This document shows, one piece after another, positions 44,755 to 54,435 of a DNA stretch of 64,000 bases. The DNA is taken from the NCBI GenBank assembly GCA_947495425.1, contig CANLYR010000014.1, positions 1 through 64,000 on the forward strand, in the 5' to 3' direction. The translations under genes and the position numbers were made by a program. Source of the stretch: an uncultured Aquimarina sp. (GTDB lineage: Bacteria; Bacteroidota; Bacteroidia; Flavobacteriales; Flavobacteriaceae). A model generated the notes under the pieces. The model did not search any database. It worked only from the letters and a program-made list of their open reading frames with translations, and was not told where the DNA came from. Within the stretch, counting starts at the first letter, position 1. Each line of letters opens with the position of its first letter.

Positions 44755-46167
44755 CTAGTTTGGTGTGCCTTTAATGCTAATAGTATCAATATGATATCTA
44801 GTTGTAGCTCTTGGGTCTCCACCAATATACCTAAACCCAATTCTTACAGATCCATCCAAACAGGATAAGCCAATAGGACCTGCAGCAATAAAGGCTCCAA
44901 AGCTATTTAACGGCCCTTTGGGTATAGCTGCATCAAGCTTTATCCAGGACGTTGTGGCTATGTCATCGGTATAGTTTTCTGTAACAAAGACTTCAAGAAT
45001 ATTGCCATTATCGTAGCCAGCCTGGAGATCAAAATCCAACAGGGTATTTGTATAAGCAGTAAGTTCAATCTCTGGAGTTATTAGCCAAACTTCATAGATA
45101 GGTTCTTTTGATCTAAATCCTGTGATTAATGCATATTGATTCTCGGCAAAATCTCCTATTTTATAGGTTAACTTACCACGCGTAGTATTACTATTGATCC
45201 ATCCCTTTGTTTCGAGGTCTTTAATTTTAAGTGCTGTAAAATCCTCTTCAAACACTACAGTTGTCGCGGTATGTGATGCATCACATTGCAACACTACGGG
45301 ATCACAACGAGATTCGTTATCAAAGATCAGCCCTGTAGGATCGTTAAGCACCAAGTTGTACATATCGCCCAGAAAATTTTTAGTTAATATACCTTCAAAA
45401 CTTCCTTGTTGCGGTGGTAAAGAGAGGCCTTTAAAATCAGAAAAGGTACTGGTGCTAAGTACGGTTGTTCTTCCTGTTTTACAGCTTTCCAGAATACGTT
45501 CGCCATCAAAACCATCGTTTGGTTCTGCAGCGAATGTAAACGTAGAAGGCTCTGAAATAATATTTTTGTTGAATTGAATATCGCTTACTCGTATATATAG
45601 ATGTAAAAAATCATCAGTAAAGTCTTCAAAATCGAGCTCTAGTGGTGTTATCGTCGCTACTTCTGGTAACCTAATAATACTATTATCTATAGAAAAAGAA
45701 GGAATCTCACCGATATCATTTCCTTCAGAAACACCCAGTGTTGGTACTCCATTTTGGATTCCTAAGGAAAGACCATTTAATTTTATAACTATTTTGCGAC
45801 CAAATTCATAGCTAGTGAATAATGGGCTTTTATTAACTAATATTCGCATTCCCGCTGATGGGTTGATGTTTTTATCCTGAAGTATAAGTTCTTTAAAGAA
45901 ATTACCGGCTTTATCATCAGATATTACATAACCCAGCACGTAAGTATCAGTATCTTCAAATATGACTTTGGCGTTTTCGCCCTCTTTTTCTAGCGCTTGC
46001 CCCAACATACCTAGAACAGCATCGATGGGTAGTATGGTACCGTCAATCTCCTGTTCTGCAACAACTAGATCAGGTATAGTAAGGTCATTTTCTGGTGCGC
46101 AATTAGAGAGTATAACAACTATATTTAAAAGAAATATTCCTTTTTTAATTTTATTTTTTGTACACAT
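44755..46167 (-). CDS. DUF5689 surface lipoprotein with choice-of-anchor-J-like C-terminal domain
   Basis: 470 residues. Lipoprotein signal (MCTKNKIKKGIFLLNIVVILSNCAPENDLT, Cys about 23). Residues about 40-260 are DUF5689 (OB-like: YVLGYVISDDKAGNFFKELILQDK, GRKIVIKLNGLSLGIQNG). Residues about 300-470 are a beta-sandwich (FEEDFTALKIKDLETKGWIN, TPEIELTAYTNTLLDFDLQAGYDNGN) like the choice-of-anchor J domain. It lies 64 bases after the TonB receptor gene on the same strand and probably acts as its surface partner. The ligand is unknown; see the nuclease beside it. Confidence 0.8.
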   Translation of the reverse strand: MCTKNKIKKGIFLLNIVVILSNCAPENDLTIPDLVVAEQEIDGTILPIDAVLGMLGQALEKEGENAKVIFEDTDTYVLGYVISDDKAGNFFKELILQDKNINPSAGMRILVNKSPLFTSYEFGRKIVIKLNGLSLGIQNGVPTLGVSEGNDIGEIPSFSIDNSIIRLPEVATITPLELDFEDFTDDFLHLYIRVSDIQFNKNIISEPSTFTFAAEPNDGFDGERILESCKTGRTTVLSTSTFSDFKGLSLPPQQGSFEGILTKNFLGDMYNLVLNDPTGLIFDNESRCDPVVLQCDASHTATTVVFEEDFTALKIKDLETKGWINSNTTRGKLTYKIGDFAENQYALITGFRSKEPIYEVWLITPEIELTAYTNTLLDFDLQAGYDNGNILEVFVTENYTDDIATTSWIKLDAAIPKGPLNSFGAFIAAGPIGLSCLDGSVRIGFRYIGGDPRATTRYHIDTISIKGTPN

Positions 46168-46231
46168 CTTTTTTAATTTTTTTAGTATTGAAATTTTTAT
46201 CAGATTGGTCTTTAGAGTTTAATTGGTTTGA

Positions 46232-49141
46232 TTAGAACCGCACATAAACATTCATATAATACGAAGTGCCAAGGCCATAAAAGTATTTTGGACCAAAAAC
46301 AGGAGTTTGGCGTTGTGATTCTTCTAGAGCGCCTCGATAATTTGCATTTCTGGCTTGCTCAAAACCTCCTGTTTTATATTTTTGGTTAAAAATGTTTTGT
46401 ATTGAAGCGAATACGCCCACATAATATTTATCTATTCGCCATGAAGTGCCCCCGATAACATTCACTAGAAAATAATCATCAAACTTTTCTTGTTGCAATA
46501 AAGATGTGGCTATCGTTTCGTTGTAATCATTAAAAGGAAGCCCATCACTATCCTGGTAATAATTTAATGTTCTTGCAAATGGGCTCACATTGATATAAGC
46601 ATTAGAAAAATAATTGGTAGTAGCCCCAAACCACCAAAAATCTGGATCACGATATTCAAAACCTAATTGTGCTGCGTTTTGAGGGCCTCTAGAGAGATGA
46701 TGTCCTTTTAAAGCAGATTTTCCGAAGGTTCGTATACCTTCAAAATTTGTAAACGATTCGCTGGTACTGGTGAGGGTTAGATCAGGATTGTTATTATAGG
46801 TAAAACTACCTATTCCAGCTGCGGCTTTAAGCTTAATTGTTGGAGTAATTTGATACTCAATACCTAACTCTGCACCAAGATGTGAAGTATCAATATCTGT
46901 AAGTATTTCTTGTACAAATCCTGTATCAGATCCTGAAATGGCTTCTGTAAAAAAGAATGAAATATTAGTAGCATCCATAATTTGGGTATAATATCCGGTG
47001 AGTCTGGCTTTTATTGCTGAAGAACGAAAAATATAGCTGGCATCTACCGTTTTGATTTTTTCACTTTCCTGATTTCTGCCTAGTATCTGCCCTACCGTAT
47101 TGTTACTTTGTCTTGCATTAGCAAAAGCATTGCGTATTGTTGGAGCTTTGTTAAAATATCCTCCATGAACACGAATTGCATTGCGACCATTGATTTTTAG
47201 AGTTGTTCCGCCCTTTACACCGTAGTTTATAAAATTTAGGAGTTCACTTTTTCCGAAGGACTCGTTTCCGGGGAAATATCCGTTCTCAAACCGACCATTT
47301 CTTTGATATGTCGTTTGCGAAGCGTTTCCTGCCAGAAAGAAATCAATATTACGATAGGCAAACTGACCTTGCACAAACCCATTTATAGTACCGGCTGCAA
47401 TTTCGTAGTTGTAATCATACCGATCTCCTACACCAACGATTCGATTTGGATTGCGTAGGTCACTTTGAGCTCGTTGGGTACTTTCTAAAGGTGTAAACTC
47501 GGTATTAGATAAAGCAAACAAATCAACATCCAGAAAACCAGTACCGCCTAAAAGATCCTTAACTTCGGCAAAATTCTGGTTTTTTAAGTTTCTGAAGTTC
47601 ATCGCAGCGTTTAGTGTAAGGTGATCGCTTATCTTACTGTTTATAATGAAGTTACCCATAAATTGCGTATCGCGTGTTTTGTCTTCATATACTATATAAG
47701 TTGCATTATTGCCTTGTCGCTTGTTTTGTTGATTCGTTTGTATTAGATTGTCCCAATGAAGCTGACCATTATTGGTAAGTGTTTGCTGCGCCAAAAAAGC
47801 ATTTTGATAGTCTAGCGCTGTGAGAGTAGCGTTTGCCAAAAAGAAGCTAGGTAAGTTTTGTTGATGTACTGGATTGGTGTCTATACTTCTTCCACCACCC
47901 ACGTAGGTAGGCTGCCCGTTTGGTCCAATAATCAGGTCGCCACCTCCGGTATCAATTCTACTATTTCCCGAGGTACCGCTCTGCAATGCAATATTGGTAT
48001 GTATACTCGTGTTTTTAGTGATATCCCAGTAGTGATTAAGCATAACCACCGGTTTTTCTATGCTTCGTTCTCTAGCATTTCTTTTTTCACCATGTTGATA
48101 CCCCCAGTTAGGATTGTAGGTGTTTCCTTTGATATGATACACCTCTTGTGTAATCGCGGTTGATTTTCCTCTTCGATTAGGCGTATAAAAGGCCGTGAGA
48201 TTAAGACTGTGTTTTTTACTTAGCTTCTTTTCTACCGAAGCAAAAAAAGAATTTGCGTCATACAATGTACCTTCAATAAAACCTTCGTTTCCAAATCTGC
48301 GAGAAAGGGAGAATGTAAACCCCCATCCTTTTTTTGATACTCCAGAATTATAGGATCCCATTATTCTCCCGCGGTAGCTTTTATTAGAAGAGGCATAGGA
48401 TATCCTGCCTCCTTTTCGATATTTTGAGGCTCTCATAATGATGTTTGAAGCCCCAAGTAGCCCCCCAAACGTATACTCATTCTCAGAGATTCCTTGAGAA
48501 AACTCCTGATTGCGTTGTACGTCATTAAGTCCTCCCCAGGCACTCCATTCTGGTCTTCCGTTAAAGAAACTGTTCATTTCGACTCCATTAATCAATACTT
48601 TTCCGTTTTCATTGCCCAAGCCTCTGGGGCGAAAGAAGGTAGAACCAAAATCAAATGCGGCCGCGTTTAGAAATACATCTCGATTGGCATGAAGCAAGGC
48701 AGCGATGTTATAGGATATATCATTATCATCGTTCAACTGTGTGTCAGAAAGGCTTATGACTCCTATTTTTTTTTGTTCGGCATTAAAATCAAAGGCAATA
48801 GCTATTTTATTGAGCTCTACTACTTTTCCTTCATTAATAGTAATAGGAAATAACATGGTATGGTAGGTGTGGCCCGATATGATAAGAATTTGTTCTCCCA
48901 AAGGCAGGGTAGCGGTATTAAAATTAAAATCACCCAATGCGTTTGTATGGGTAAATAGAGATGTATTTTTGAGCTGTATTTTGATATTCTGAAGTCCTTG
49001 CCCAGAAATGGCATCTACAATTTTCCCTTTTAATTTGGTTTGCTGTGCATTCAACACAAACATGCTACAAAAAAAAAGCAGGAATATATAGCTATACTGT
49101 GTATCCTTTGCATGTATTGAAATACTATGCTCTTTTTTCAC
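46232..49141 (-). CDS. TonB-dependent outer-membrane receptor
   Basis: 969 residues if it begins at GTG 49141 (MKKEHSISIHAKDTQ, signal peptide ending VLNAQ). The frame is open further (to 49348) but that would code through repeat copy E and start with an implausible polar stretch. Carboxypeptidase-like regulatory domain (about 24-100: LKGKIVDAISGQGLQNIKI, ALGDFNFNTATLP), plug (NGVEMNSFFNGRPEWSAWGGLNDVQRNQE) and a 22-strand barrel ending YGLGTSYYMNVYVRF. It imports a substrate with energy from TonB. It is paired with a DUF5689 lipoprotein and divergent from a nuclease-family gene, suggesting uptake of nucleic-acid or phosphate-derived material (inferred). Confidence 0.88.
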   Translation of the reverse strand: MKKEHSISIHAKDTQYSYIFLLFFCSMFVLNAQQTKLKGKIVDAISGQGLQNIKIQLKNTSLFTHTNALGDFNFNTATLPLGEQILIISGHTYHTMLFPITINEGKVVELNKIAIAFDFNAEQKKIGVISLSDTQLNDDNDISYNIAALLHANRDVFLNAAAFDFGSTFFRPRGLGNENGKVLINGVEMNSFFNGRPEWSAWGGLNDVQRNQEFSQGISENEYTFGGLLGASNIIMRASKYRKGGRISYASSNKSYRGRIMGSYNSGVSKKGWGFTFSLSRRFGNEGFIEGTLYDANSFFASVEKKLSKKHSLNLTAFYTPNRRGKSTAITQEVYHIKGNTYNPNWGYQHGEKRNARERSIEKPVVMLNHYWDITKNTSIHTNIALQSGTSGNSRIDTGGGDLIIGPNGQPTYVGGGRSIDTNPVHQQNLPSFFLANATLTALDYQNAFLAQQTLTNNGQLHWDNLIQTNQQNKRQGNNATYIVYEDKTRDTQFMGNFIINSKISDHLTLNAAMNFRNLKNQNFAEVKDLLGGTGFLDVDLFALSNTEFTPLESTQRAQSDLRNPNRIVGVGDRYDYNYEIAAGTINGFVQGQFAYRNIDFFLAGNASQTTYQRNGRFENGYFPGNESFGKSELLNFINYGVKGGTTLKINGRNAIRVHGGYFNKAPTIRNAFANARQSNNTVGQILGRNQESEKIKTVDASYIFRSSAIKARLTGYYTQIMDATNISFFFTEAISGSDTGFVQEILTDIDTSHLGAELGIEYQITPTIKLKAAAGIGSFTYNNNPDLTLTSTSESFTNFEGIRTFGKSALKGHHLSRGPQNAAQLGFEYRDPDFWWFGATTNYFSNAYINVSPFARTLNYYQDSDGLPFNDYNETIATSLLQQEKFDDYFLVNVIGGTSWRIDKYYVGVFASIQNIFNQKYKTGGFEQARNANYRGALEESQRQTPVFGPKYFYGLGTSYYMNVYVRF

Positions 49142-49235
49142 CTCAGTTTCAGCATAAAAATACACCGAAATGCTGCTATGCTTGATTTTTCTTCTTTGTT
49201 GAAGCAAAAAAATTTTAATTTTCTTTTTCAATAAA

Positions 49236-49312
49236 TGATCTCGAGGCAAGCCCTTGAGGTATAGCTTGGAAAATATTTTTAAAGCAAACCTCGGATTATT
49301 TAAATCTCGATT
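49236..49312 (+). repeat. Dispersed repeat, copy E
   Basis: Contains GATCTCGAGGCAAGCC (core shared with A, B, C), then TTGAGGTAT, and later AAACCTCGGATTATTTAAATCTCG. It lies in the divergent region between the TonB receptor and nuclease genes, so it is the one clear copy not behind a stop codon. Confidence 0.6.
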
Positions 49313-49447
49313 ATCGAGTAAATTCAGACATTTAATGGTAGTAATCATAATGTATTATGTGTAAAAATGAATAGAGGACAAGGATAAAAAATAATAGTTT
49401 CATTTTCCGGAACTAGAATTTTTTATTATTGCAATTCAAATACAATT

Positions 49448-50500
49448 ATGATGCTCACAAAATATATGTTTACAGGCTGTTTTTTGCTATGTTCCTCGTT
49501 TCTGCTTGCCCAGAAGAAAAAGGAATACAAGATCACTACTGTTGCTTTTTATAATCTCGAAAACCTTTTTGACACCGAGAACGACCCTATCACTTTTGAT
49601 GATGACAGAACTCCCGATGGTAAAGACCACTGGACCAAAGCGGTGTATTCTGATAAAATAAAAAACATGGCCAAAGTAATTTCTCAGGTTGGTGCCGATG
49701 TGGCTGGTAACTCGCCCGCTATTATTGGTATTGCAGAGGTAGAGAACCGAAAAGTAGTAGAAGACCTGGTTAACGATCCATCACTCTTGTCAAAAGCGTA
49801 TGGGATCATTCAGTTTGATTCTCCCGACAGAAGGGGGATCGATGTAGGGTTGTTGTATCAAAAAGCATTGTTTAGACCCAAAAACAGTAAGATTTATCCG
49901 CTTATGCTTTATAATCATACAACAAACAAACGTGTGTATACCAGAGACCAGTTGGTGGTTAGTGGATATTTAGACGGAGATTTAATTCATATTATTGTGA
50001 ATCATTGGCCTTCTAGAAGAGGAGGAGAAGCCAGAAGCCGTTATAAAAGAAATAAAGCCGCAATACTCAATACAAAGATTATAGATTCACTTTTTGCAAT
50101 TGACCCCTATGCAAAAATTATCACGATGGGGGATTTTAATGATGACCCCCATAGCCCAAGTGTACGAAAGATCCTTGCTGCCCAATCAGATAAGGATAAG
50201 GTACGGCTAAAAGGGCTATATAATCCAATGGCAAAACTTTCCAAAAAGGGAATCGGTTCTCTGGCATGGGCAGATCGATGGAGTTTGTTTGACCAGATTA
50301 TTATTTCTAAATCCTTGCTACATAACGATTATACTTCCTATCGCTACTATAAAGCAGGAATATATAACCCTGAGTATCTTAGTACACCAAAAGGAAAATA
50401 TAAGGGCTACCCATTTCGTAGTTTTTCTAATGGATCGTATACGGGCGGGTATAGCGATCACTATCCTGTATATCTGTACTTGATAACACAAAAAAAGTGA
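49448..50500 (+). CDS. Secreted endonuclease/exonuclease/phosphatase family protein
   Basis: 350 residues with a signal peptide (MMLTKYMFTGCFLLCSSFLLAQ). EEP-fold motifs: TTVAFYNLENLFDTEND (metal/Asn box), IIGIAEVENRKVVEDLV (Glu), HIIVNHWPSRRGGEARSRYKR (His/Arg), IITMGDFNDDPHSP (GDFND, catalytic Asp-Asn) and GGYSDHYPVYLYL (SDH). All catalytic positions are present, so it should be active on nucleic acid, sphingolipid or phosphoester substrates; the exact one cannot be told. It is divergent from the TonB receptor, and the terminator stem runs through its stop codon. Confidence 0.87.
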   Translation: MMLTKYMFTGCFLLCSSFLLAQKKKEYKITTVAFYNLENLFDTENDPITFDDDRTPDGKDHWTKAVYSDKIKNMAKVISQVGADVAGNSPAIIGIAEVENRKVVEDLVNDPSLLSKAYGIIQFDSPDRRGIDVGLLYQKALFRPKNSKIYPLMLYNHTTNKRVYTRDQLVVSGYLDGDLIHIIVNHWPSRRGGEARSRYKRNKAAILNTKIIDSLFAIDPYAKIITMGDFNDDPHSPSVRKILAAQSDKDKVRLKGLYNPMAKLSKKGIGSLAWADRWSLFDQIIISKSLLHNDYTSYRYYKAGIYNPEYLSTPKGKYKGYPFRSFSNGSYTGGYSDHYPVYLYLITQKK

Positions 50501-50522
50501 CCATTTTAGTGGTCACTTTTTT
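50491..50522 (+). terminator. Terminator overlapping the nuclease stop codon
   Basis: 13-base perfect stem AAAAAAGTGACCA / TGGTCACTTTTTT with loop TTTTAG; TGA at 50498-50500 lies within the left arm. Also usable on the minus strand after the lipoprotein gene. Confidence 0.85.
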
Positions 50523-50547
50523 ATATGTTGGATTAAAAACCTTATAG

Positions 50548-50952
50548 TTATTCGCAACTAGAAAGTTCTACATAGCGTTCAAAAGGAATGTCTAAATCTC
50601 TGTCATCGATAAAAGCATTTCCATTTTCACCTCTACAAACGGTCTCGACCACATTGCTATTGGTACAGGACAAACAAACTCTACCAGAAAAAGTGCAGTC
50701 TCCTAACTGTCTTAATTCTAGTTGTAAAGCTTCAACAGTTTCTTCGTCAGTAATACAATTATTATTAATCTGATCTTCTATAGCTTCTTTGTAGTCCTGG
50801 CAAGTAGCTGTAGTATTATTTTCAGAATATGCTGTAACTGCATCTCCGAGTGTGACAGCAGCAGCATTACAGTCAAAACCATCATCATCACTTTTGCAGT
50901 GGGTTAATCCCAGGGCAAGGATAGACACCGCTATATACATAAGTTTTTTCAT
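50548..50952 (-). CDS. Small cysteine-rich surface lipoprotein
   Basis: 134 residues. Lipoprotein signal MKKLMYIAVSILALGLTHC followed by KSDDDG, an Asp-rich motif like the lipoprotein export signal that sends Bacteroidota lipoproteins to the outer face. The mature part has nine further Cys (FDCNAAAV, TCQDY, NNCITDEE, DCTFSGRVCLSCTN, VCRGENG, SSCE), suggesting disulphide bonding. No family recognised; no neighbour in the same operon. Confidence 0.75.
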   Translation of the reverse strand: MKKLMYIAVSILALGLTHCKSDDDGFDCNAAAVTLGDAVTAYSENNTTATCQDYKEAIEDQINNNCITDEETVEALQLELRQLGDCTFSGRVCLSCTNSNVVETVCRGENGNAFIDDRDLDIPFERYVELSSCE

Positions 50953-51060
50953 AGGTGTATTTATTTTGGGTTAAGTGATTTCAAAAATAAGAAAATTAAG
51001 GTCTTATGCTGCATATACTGTTAAAAAAAAGGTATTTTCTTCTGTTAGCACTTACATAGG

Positions 51061-52902
51061 CTACGATTTTTTAACCTCTTCAATGTCAATAGGTTTACCA
51101 ATGTAAGCTAAAAAGCTATCATTTTCTACCAACTCCATTTCTTCACTAAATGAAGAGATAATCCTAATGTTAACATCAGAATCTTTTATAAATAAAGGGA
51201 TGATTTCTTTGTCTTCTTTGGTAATATCGATGAGATTTTTGTAGTGCTTTTTGTCTTTGATTTTTATTTCCTGAATTCCGGGGTATTTCTCGGCAAGCTT
51301 TACGAGTTTATAGTAATCGTCTGTATGAGAAAACAAACCTTCTTGCGGGTTATTTAGTGGATTTTTCATTTCCTCTGAGGTTATCAATCTAAAAGATCCA
51401 TGTTCGCCAAATTGATTTTTAAATTTTTCTATAGCATATTTGTTAAGATCACTATTTCCTGTTAACGCCATAAGGTATCCTATATCGTTTAGTTCAATAT
51501 TATCAGTAAGTTGATCACCGTAGATATTCCCTACAATGGCATCAAGACCGAGGTCTTTGGCTTTATTTATGTTACTTCTGTTATTGTCTACTAGCACTAC
51601 ATGGCGATTATTCTTTTTTAGATAATCGGCAATAAGTCTCGATATCTTAGAGGATCCTATAATTAAAATACCTTCAGAATTTTTGAGAAATACACCAACG
51701 ATTCTTGCAAAGTAGCGTGCTGTAGTCGCATTTAATAATACGGTACCCAGTACGATCATAAATACTAATGGTGTAATATATTCTGCTCCCGGTTCTCCGG
51801 TTTTGTATAATTTTAGTCCAAATAAAGAGGCAATTCCTGCCGCTACAATACCTCTGGGACCAACCCAACTGATAAAAAGCTTTTCGTTGGTTTTGAGATC
51901 AGATCCCGCGGCGCTCAAAAATACACCAAGCGGTCTTATCACAAGAACGACAACGGCAAAAAGTAATCCTGCCCGCCAATTATATATAAGTTTTAAATCT
52001 TCCAGACTAATATTAGCAGACAAGAGAATAAACAGTATCGAAATTAAAAGTACGCTAAGCGATTCTTTAAAATATAAAATCTCGCTAATATTAGGTAAAT
52101 TGGTGTTTCCTAAAACCAATCCCATTACCACTACAGAAAGTAGACCTGACTCATGAGCAAAAGCATCTGAGAGCACAAAAACACCCAATACGGCAGCTAG
52201 TGTAACCACATTAAGTAAATAATGGGGAACAATTTTTCTTTTAATCACAAACGCTAATCCATAAGCAAATGTAAATCCAAATGTAAATCCGAAAAGGATT
52301 ATTTTTCCAAATTCAATTAGCGCTGTTCCGGTGAATCCACCACCACCACCGGCTCTAATAAATTCAAAAACCAAAACCGCTACCAAAGCTCCGATAGGAT
52401 CAATTAATATACCTTCCCATTTTAGAATAGCAGAAACATCTTTTTTAAGAGGAATATTTCTTAAAATAGGGGTAATTACGGTAGGCCCGGTAACGATAAT
52501 TAATGCAGAAAACAAGAAAGAAATAGGCCAACTTAGATCAAAAATAAAATGGGCGGCTATTCCTGCTCCAAAAAAAGTAACTACTACAGCTACTGTAATT
52601 AATTTGATAATGACCGGACCCACATTAAGAATTTCGTTTTTTCGTAGGGTTAGCCCTCCTTCAAAAAGAATAATACTGATCGCCAAGGAAACAAAATTGA
52701 AAAGACTTTCGCCAGGAAATAACCCTTTATTACCATTCCAAATGGGTTGAATTAGTTTGGTGCCATCACTTGTAAACAAAGTGGCAAATGGCCCTACCAA
52801 AAGCCCTATTAAAATCAACGGTAGAATTGCAGGTATTTTAAACTTCCATGCTACCCATTGAGCCAAAATCCCTAATATTATTATTCCTGCAAGTTCTAGC
52901 AT
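51061..52902 (-). CDS. CPA-family cation:proton antiporter with RCK/TrkA-N domain
   Basis: 613 residues. About twelve membrane helices (residues 1-400), beginning MLELAGIIILGILAQWVAWKF and including the ion-site region IVTGPTVITPILRNIP and AFAHESGLLSVVVMGLVLGN. Residues about 415-540 are a cytosolic TrkA-N Rossmann domain (GILIIGSSKISRLIADYLKK, DAIVGNIYGDQL) that would bind NAD(H) or nucleotide, and a short C-terminal TrkA-C-like region follows. It exchanges Na+ or K+ for H+ at the inner membrane; which ion cannot be told. Monocistronic. Confidence 0.88.
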   Translation of the reverse strand: MLELAGIIILGILAQWVAWKFKIPAILPLILIGLLVGPFATLFTSDGTKLIQPIWNGNKGLFPGESLFNFVSLAISIILFEGGLTLRKNEILNVGPVIIKLITVAVVVTFFGAGIAAHFIFDLSWPISFLFSALIIVTGPTVITPILRNIPLKKDVSAILKWEGILIDPIGALVAVLVFEFIRAGGGGGFTGTALIEFGKIILFGFTFGFTFAYGLAFVIKRKIVPHYLLNVVTLAAVLGVFVLSDAFAHESGLLSVVVMGLVLGNTNLPNISEILYFKESLSVLLISILFILLSANISLEDLKLIYNWRAGLLFAVVVLVIRPLGVFLSAAGSDLKTNEKLFISWVGPRGIVAAGIASLFGLKLYKTGEPGAEYITPLVFMIVLGTVLLNATTARYFARIVGVFLKNSEGILIIGSSKISRLIADYLKKNNRHVVLVDNNRSNINKAKDLGLDAIVGNIYGDQLTDNIELNDIGYLMALTGNSDLNKYAIEKFKNQFGEHGSFRLITSEEMKNPLNNPQEGLFSHTDDYYKLVKLAEKYPGIQEIKIKDKKHYKNLIDITKEDKEIIPLFIKDSDVNIRIISSFSEEMELVENDSFLAYIGKPIDIEEVKKS

Positions 52903-53062
52903 GTTTTGTGATCAATTAAATTAACAGAAACGAAAGATCGTAATTTTTTTAAACATAGCCGGTGAAAGTTCTATTTTCTAGTGTCGAAAATTAAGTTTAT
53001 CTTCTACCGCTTTTAAACTACATGAAACAAAGGTCTTGACTGAAGATTCAATCGAAAATTTA
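52903..53062. other. Intergenic region before repeat copy B
   Basis: About 160 bases. Nothing more than a short ATG frame with early stops (from 53021) is seen; it may be leftover coding sequence. Confidence 0.35.
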
Positions 53063-53164
53063 GTAAACTACCTCGGGGTAAGTCCGCGAGGCATTAGTAG
53101 GAAACGAACTTTTAATTTCGAGGCAAGCCTTGGGGTATTATACCCTTTGACGGTGCCAATAAAA
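53063..53164 (+). repeat. Dispersed repeat, copy B
   Basis: GTAAACTACCTCGGGG, an imperfect CCTCG...CGAGG hairpin, TTCGAGGCAAGCC and the hairpin GGGTATTATACCC, ending CCAATAAAA. 92/102 identical and ungapped with copy A on the opposite strand at 37841-37942. Preceded by AAAATTTA rather than AAG, but TAG and TAA lie at its left end (TTTAGTAAAC). Confidence 0.9.
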
Positions 53165-53210
53165 ATCCTCATTGGTGTCACTTTTTCTTCTAATCTAGAA
53201 AACAACATTT

Positions 53211-53521
53211 TTGAAACCATGCGAATGGTTGATTTTTTTGATTCTTGTACATGTAGAAGAAAAAATACAAGAAAAAGATGATAAAATCAAAGAACTAATT
53301 GCCGGATTTTCTGATGATGATGAAACGGTACAACTTATGTGGAAACAAGGAGATCCTATAGTAATGAACATTACAACTTTTATTATTAATGCGAAAAGAA
53401 CGATTGGCGAGTATAAAAGAGATAAAAGTACTCTTATGATTACGGCACTCGTTTAGAAAAAGTTATCGTTGAGGCACAATATGATGAAATAGTGTTAAAA
53501 AGTCCAAAAATTAAATCTTGA
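53211..53521 (+). pseudogene. Frameshifted remnant of an unrecognised gene
   Basis: One frame gives MKPCEWLIFLILVHVEEKIQ, then EKDDKIKELIAGFSDDDE, VQLMWKQGDPIVMNITTF and a stop at about 53456. The adjacent frame then continues coherently as YGTRLEKVIVEAQYDEIVLK ending TGA at 53521. A frame slip near 53420-53435 (AAAAGAGATAAAAG) would join the two. The charged helix followed by amphipathic strands looks coding, but no family is recognised. It could be decayed DNA beside repeat B. Confidence 0.4.
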
Positions 53522-53562
53522 TCGTTATCATTTTTTCTATTTTGCAAAGATTTTGATAAATT

Positions 53563-54423
53563 ATGAATTTACATCCCATAAAAGCTGGAAATTTTAAACT
53601 TGATGGAGGCGCTATGTTTGGTGTTGTTCCTAAAGTTTTATGGAACAAAACCAACCCGGCAGACTCAAAAAATCTAATAGATATTGCCGCTAGGTGCTTA
53701 TTGATTGAAGACGGGAATACGCTTACCCTTATCGATTCTGGGATGGGACATAAGCAGTCTGAAAAGTTCTTTAGCTATTATTCACTATGGGGAAACGACA
53801 GCTTAGATAATTCATTAAAAGAAAAGGGCTTTCACAAAGACGATATCACCGATGTTTTTATCACGCACCTACACTTTGATCATTGTGGTGGCGTAGTGCA
53901 ACACAATGCCGCCAAAACCGGTTATGAACTTGCATTTAAGAATGCTCGTATATGGAGTAATGAAGAGCATTGGCAATGGGCAGTGACGCCCAATGCCCGA
54001 GAAAAAGCCTCTTTTTTGAAAGAAAATATAGAACCCATTCAACAAAGCGGGCATTTAAATTTTGTTTCCAAAACAGATAGTGCATTTCAAAAAAAATCAG
54101 AATTAGGGTTTGGCGTACTCTTTGTAGATGGACATACAGAAAAACAAATGATCCCTCATATAGCATATAAAGATAAAACTATAGTTTTTATGGCAGACTT
54201 ATTACCAACTGCTGGTCATATCCCATTACCGTATGTTATGGGGTATGATACCAGACCGTTATTAACTTTGGATGAAAAAAGAGCTTTTCTTGATAGAGCT
54301 GCCACACAGGGTTGGTATTTATTCTTAGAACATGATGCTCATAATGAAATAATAACAGTACAACATACAGAAAAAGGCGTGCGACTTAAAGAAATTTTTG
54401 CATGCAGTGAAATATTTAATTAA
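53563..54423 (+). CDS. MBL-fold metallo-hydrolase
   Basis: 286 residues. Metallo-beta-lactamase motif FITHLHFDHCGGVV (HxHxDH, about 102-115) with later metal ligands in VLFVDGHTEKQMIPHI and LFLEHDAHNEI; the N-terminal KAGNFKLDGGAMFGVVPKVLWNK is typical of the quorum-quenching lactonase/hydrolase subgroup seen in many Bacteroidota. It should bind two metal ions and hydrolyse an ester, lactone or similar bond; the substrate is open. No signal peptide. It precedes the S8 peptidase by 12 bases on the same strand, so the two are probably co-transcribed. Confidence 0.88.
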   Translation: MNLHPIKAGNFKLDGGAMFGVVPKVLWNKTNPADSKNLIDIAARCLLIEDGNTLTLIDSGMGHKQSEKFFSYYSLWGNDSLDNSLKEKGFHKDDITDVFITHLHFDHCGGVVQHNAAKTGYELAFKNARIWSNEEHWQWAVTPNAREKASFLKENIEPIQQSGHLNFVSKTDSAFQKKSELGFGVLFVDGHTEKQMIPHIAYKDKTIVFMADLLPTAGHIPLPYVMGYDTRPLLTLDEKRAFLDRAATQGWYLFLEHDAHNEIITVQHTEKGVRLKEIFACSEIFN

Positions 54424-54435
54424 AATAACATATAA

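Noticed and set aside
44709..44840. 44-residue extension of HicA
   Set aside because: It overlaps the DUF5689 gene end and HicA proteins start near MSKIEKL; the remaining frame has normal length.
49142..49348. 69-residue N-terminal extension of the TonB receptor
   Set aside because: It codes through repeat copy E and precedes a good GTG start plus signal peptide at 49141.
53036..53281. 81-residue frame across repeat copy B
   Set aside because: Most of it is the repeat itself; the TTG start and composition are not gene-like.
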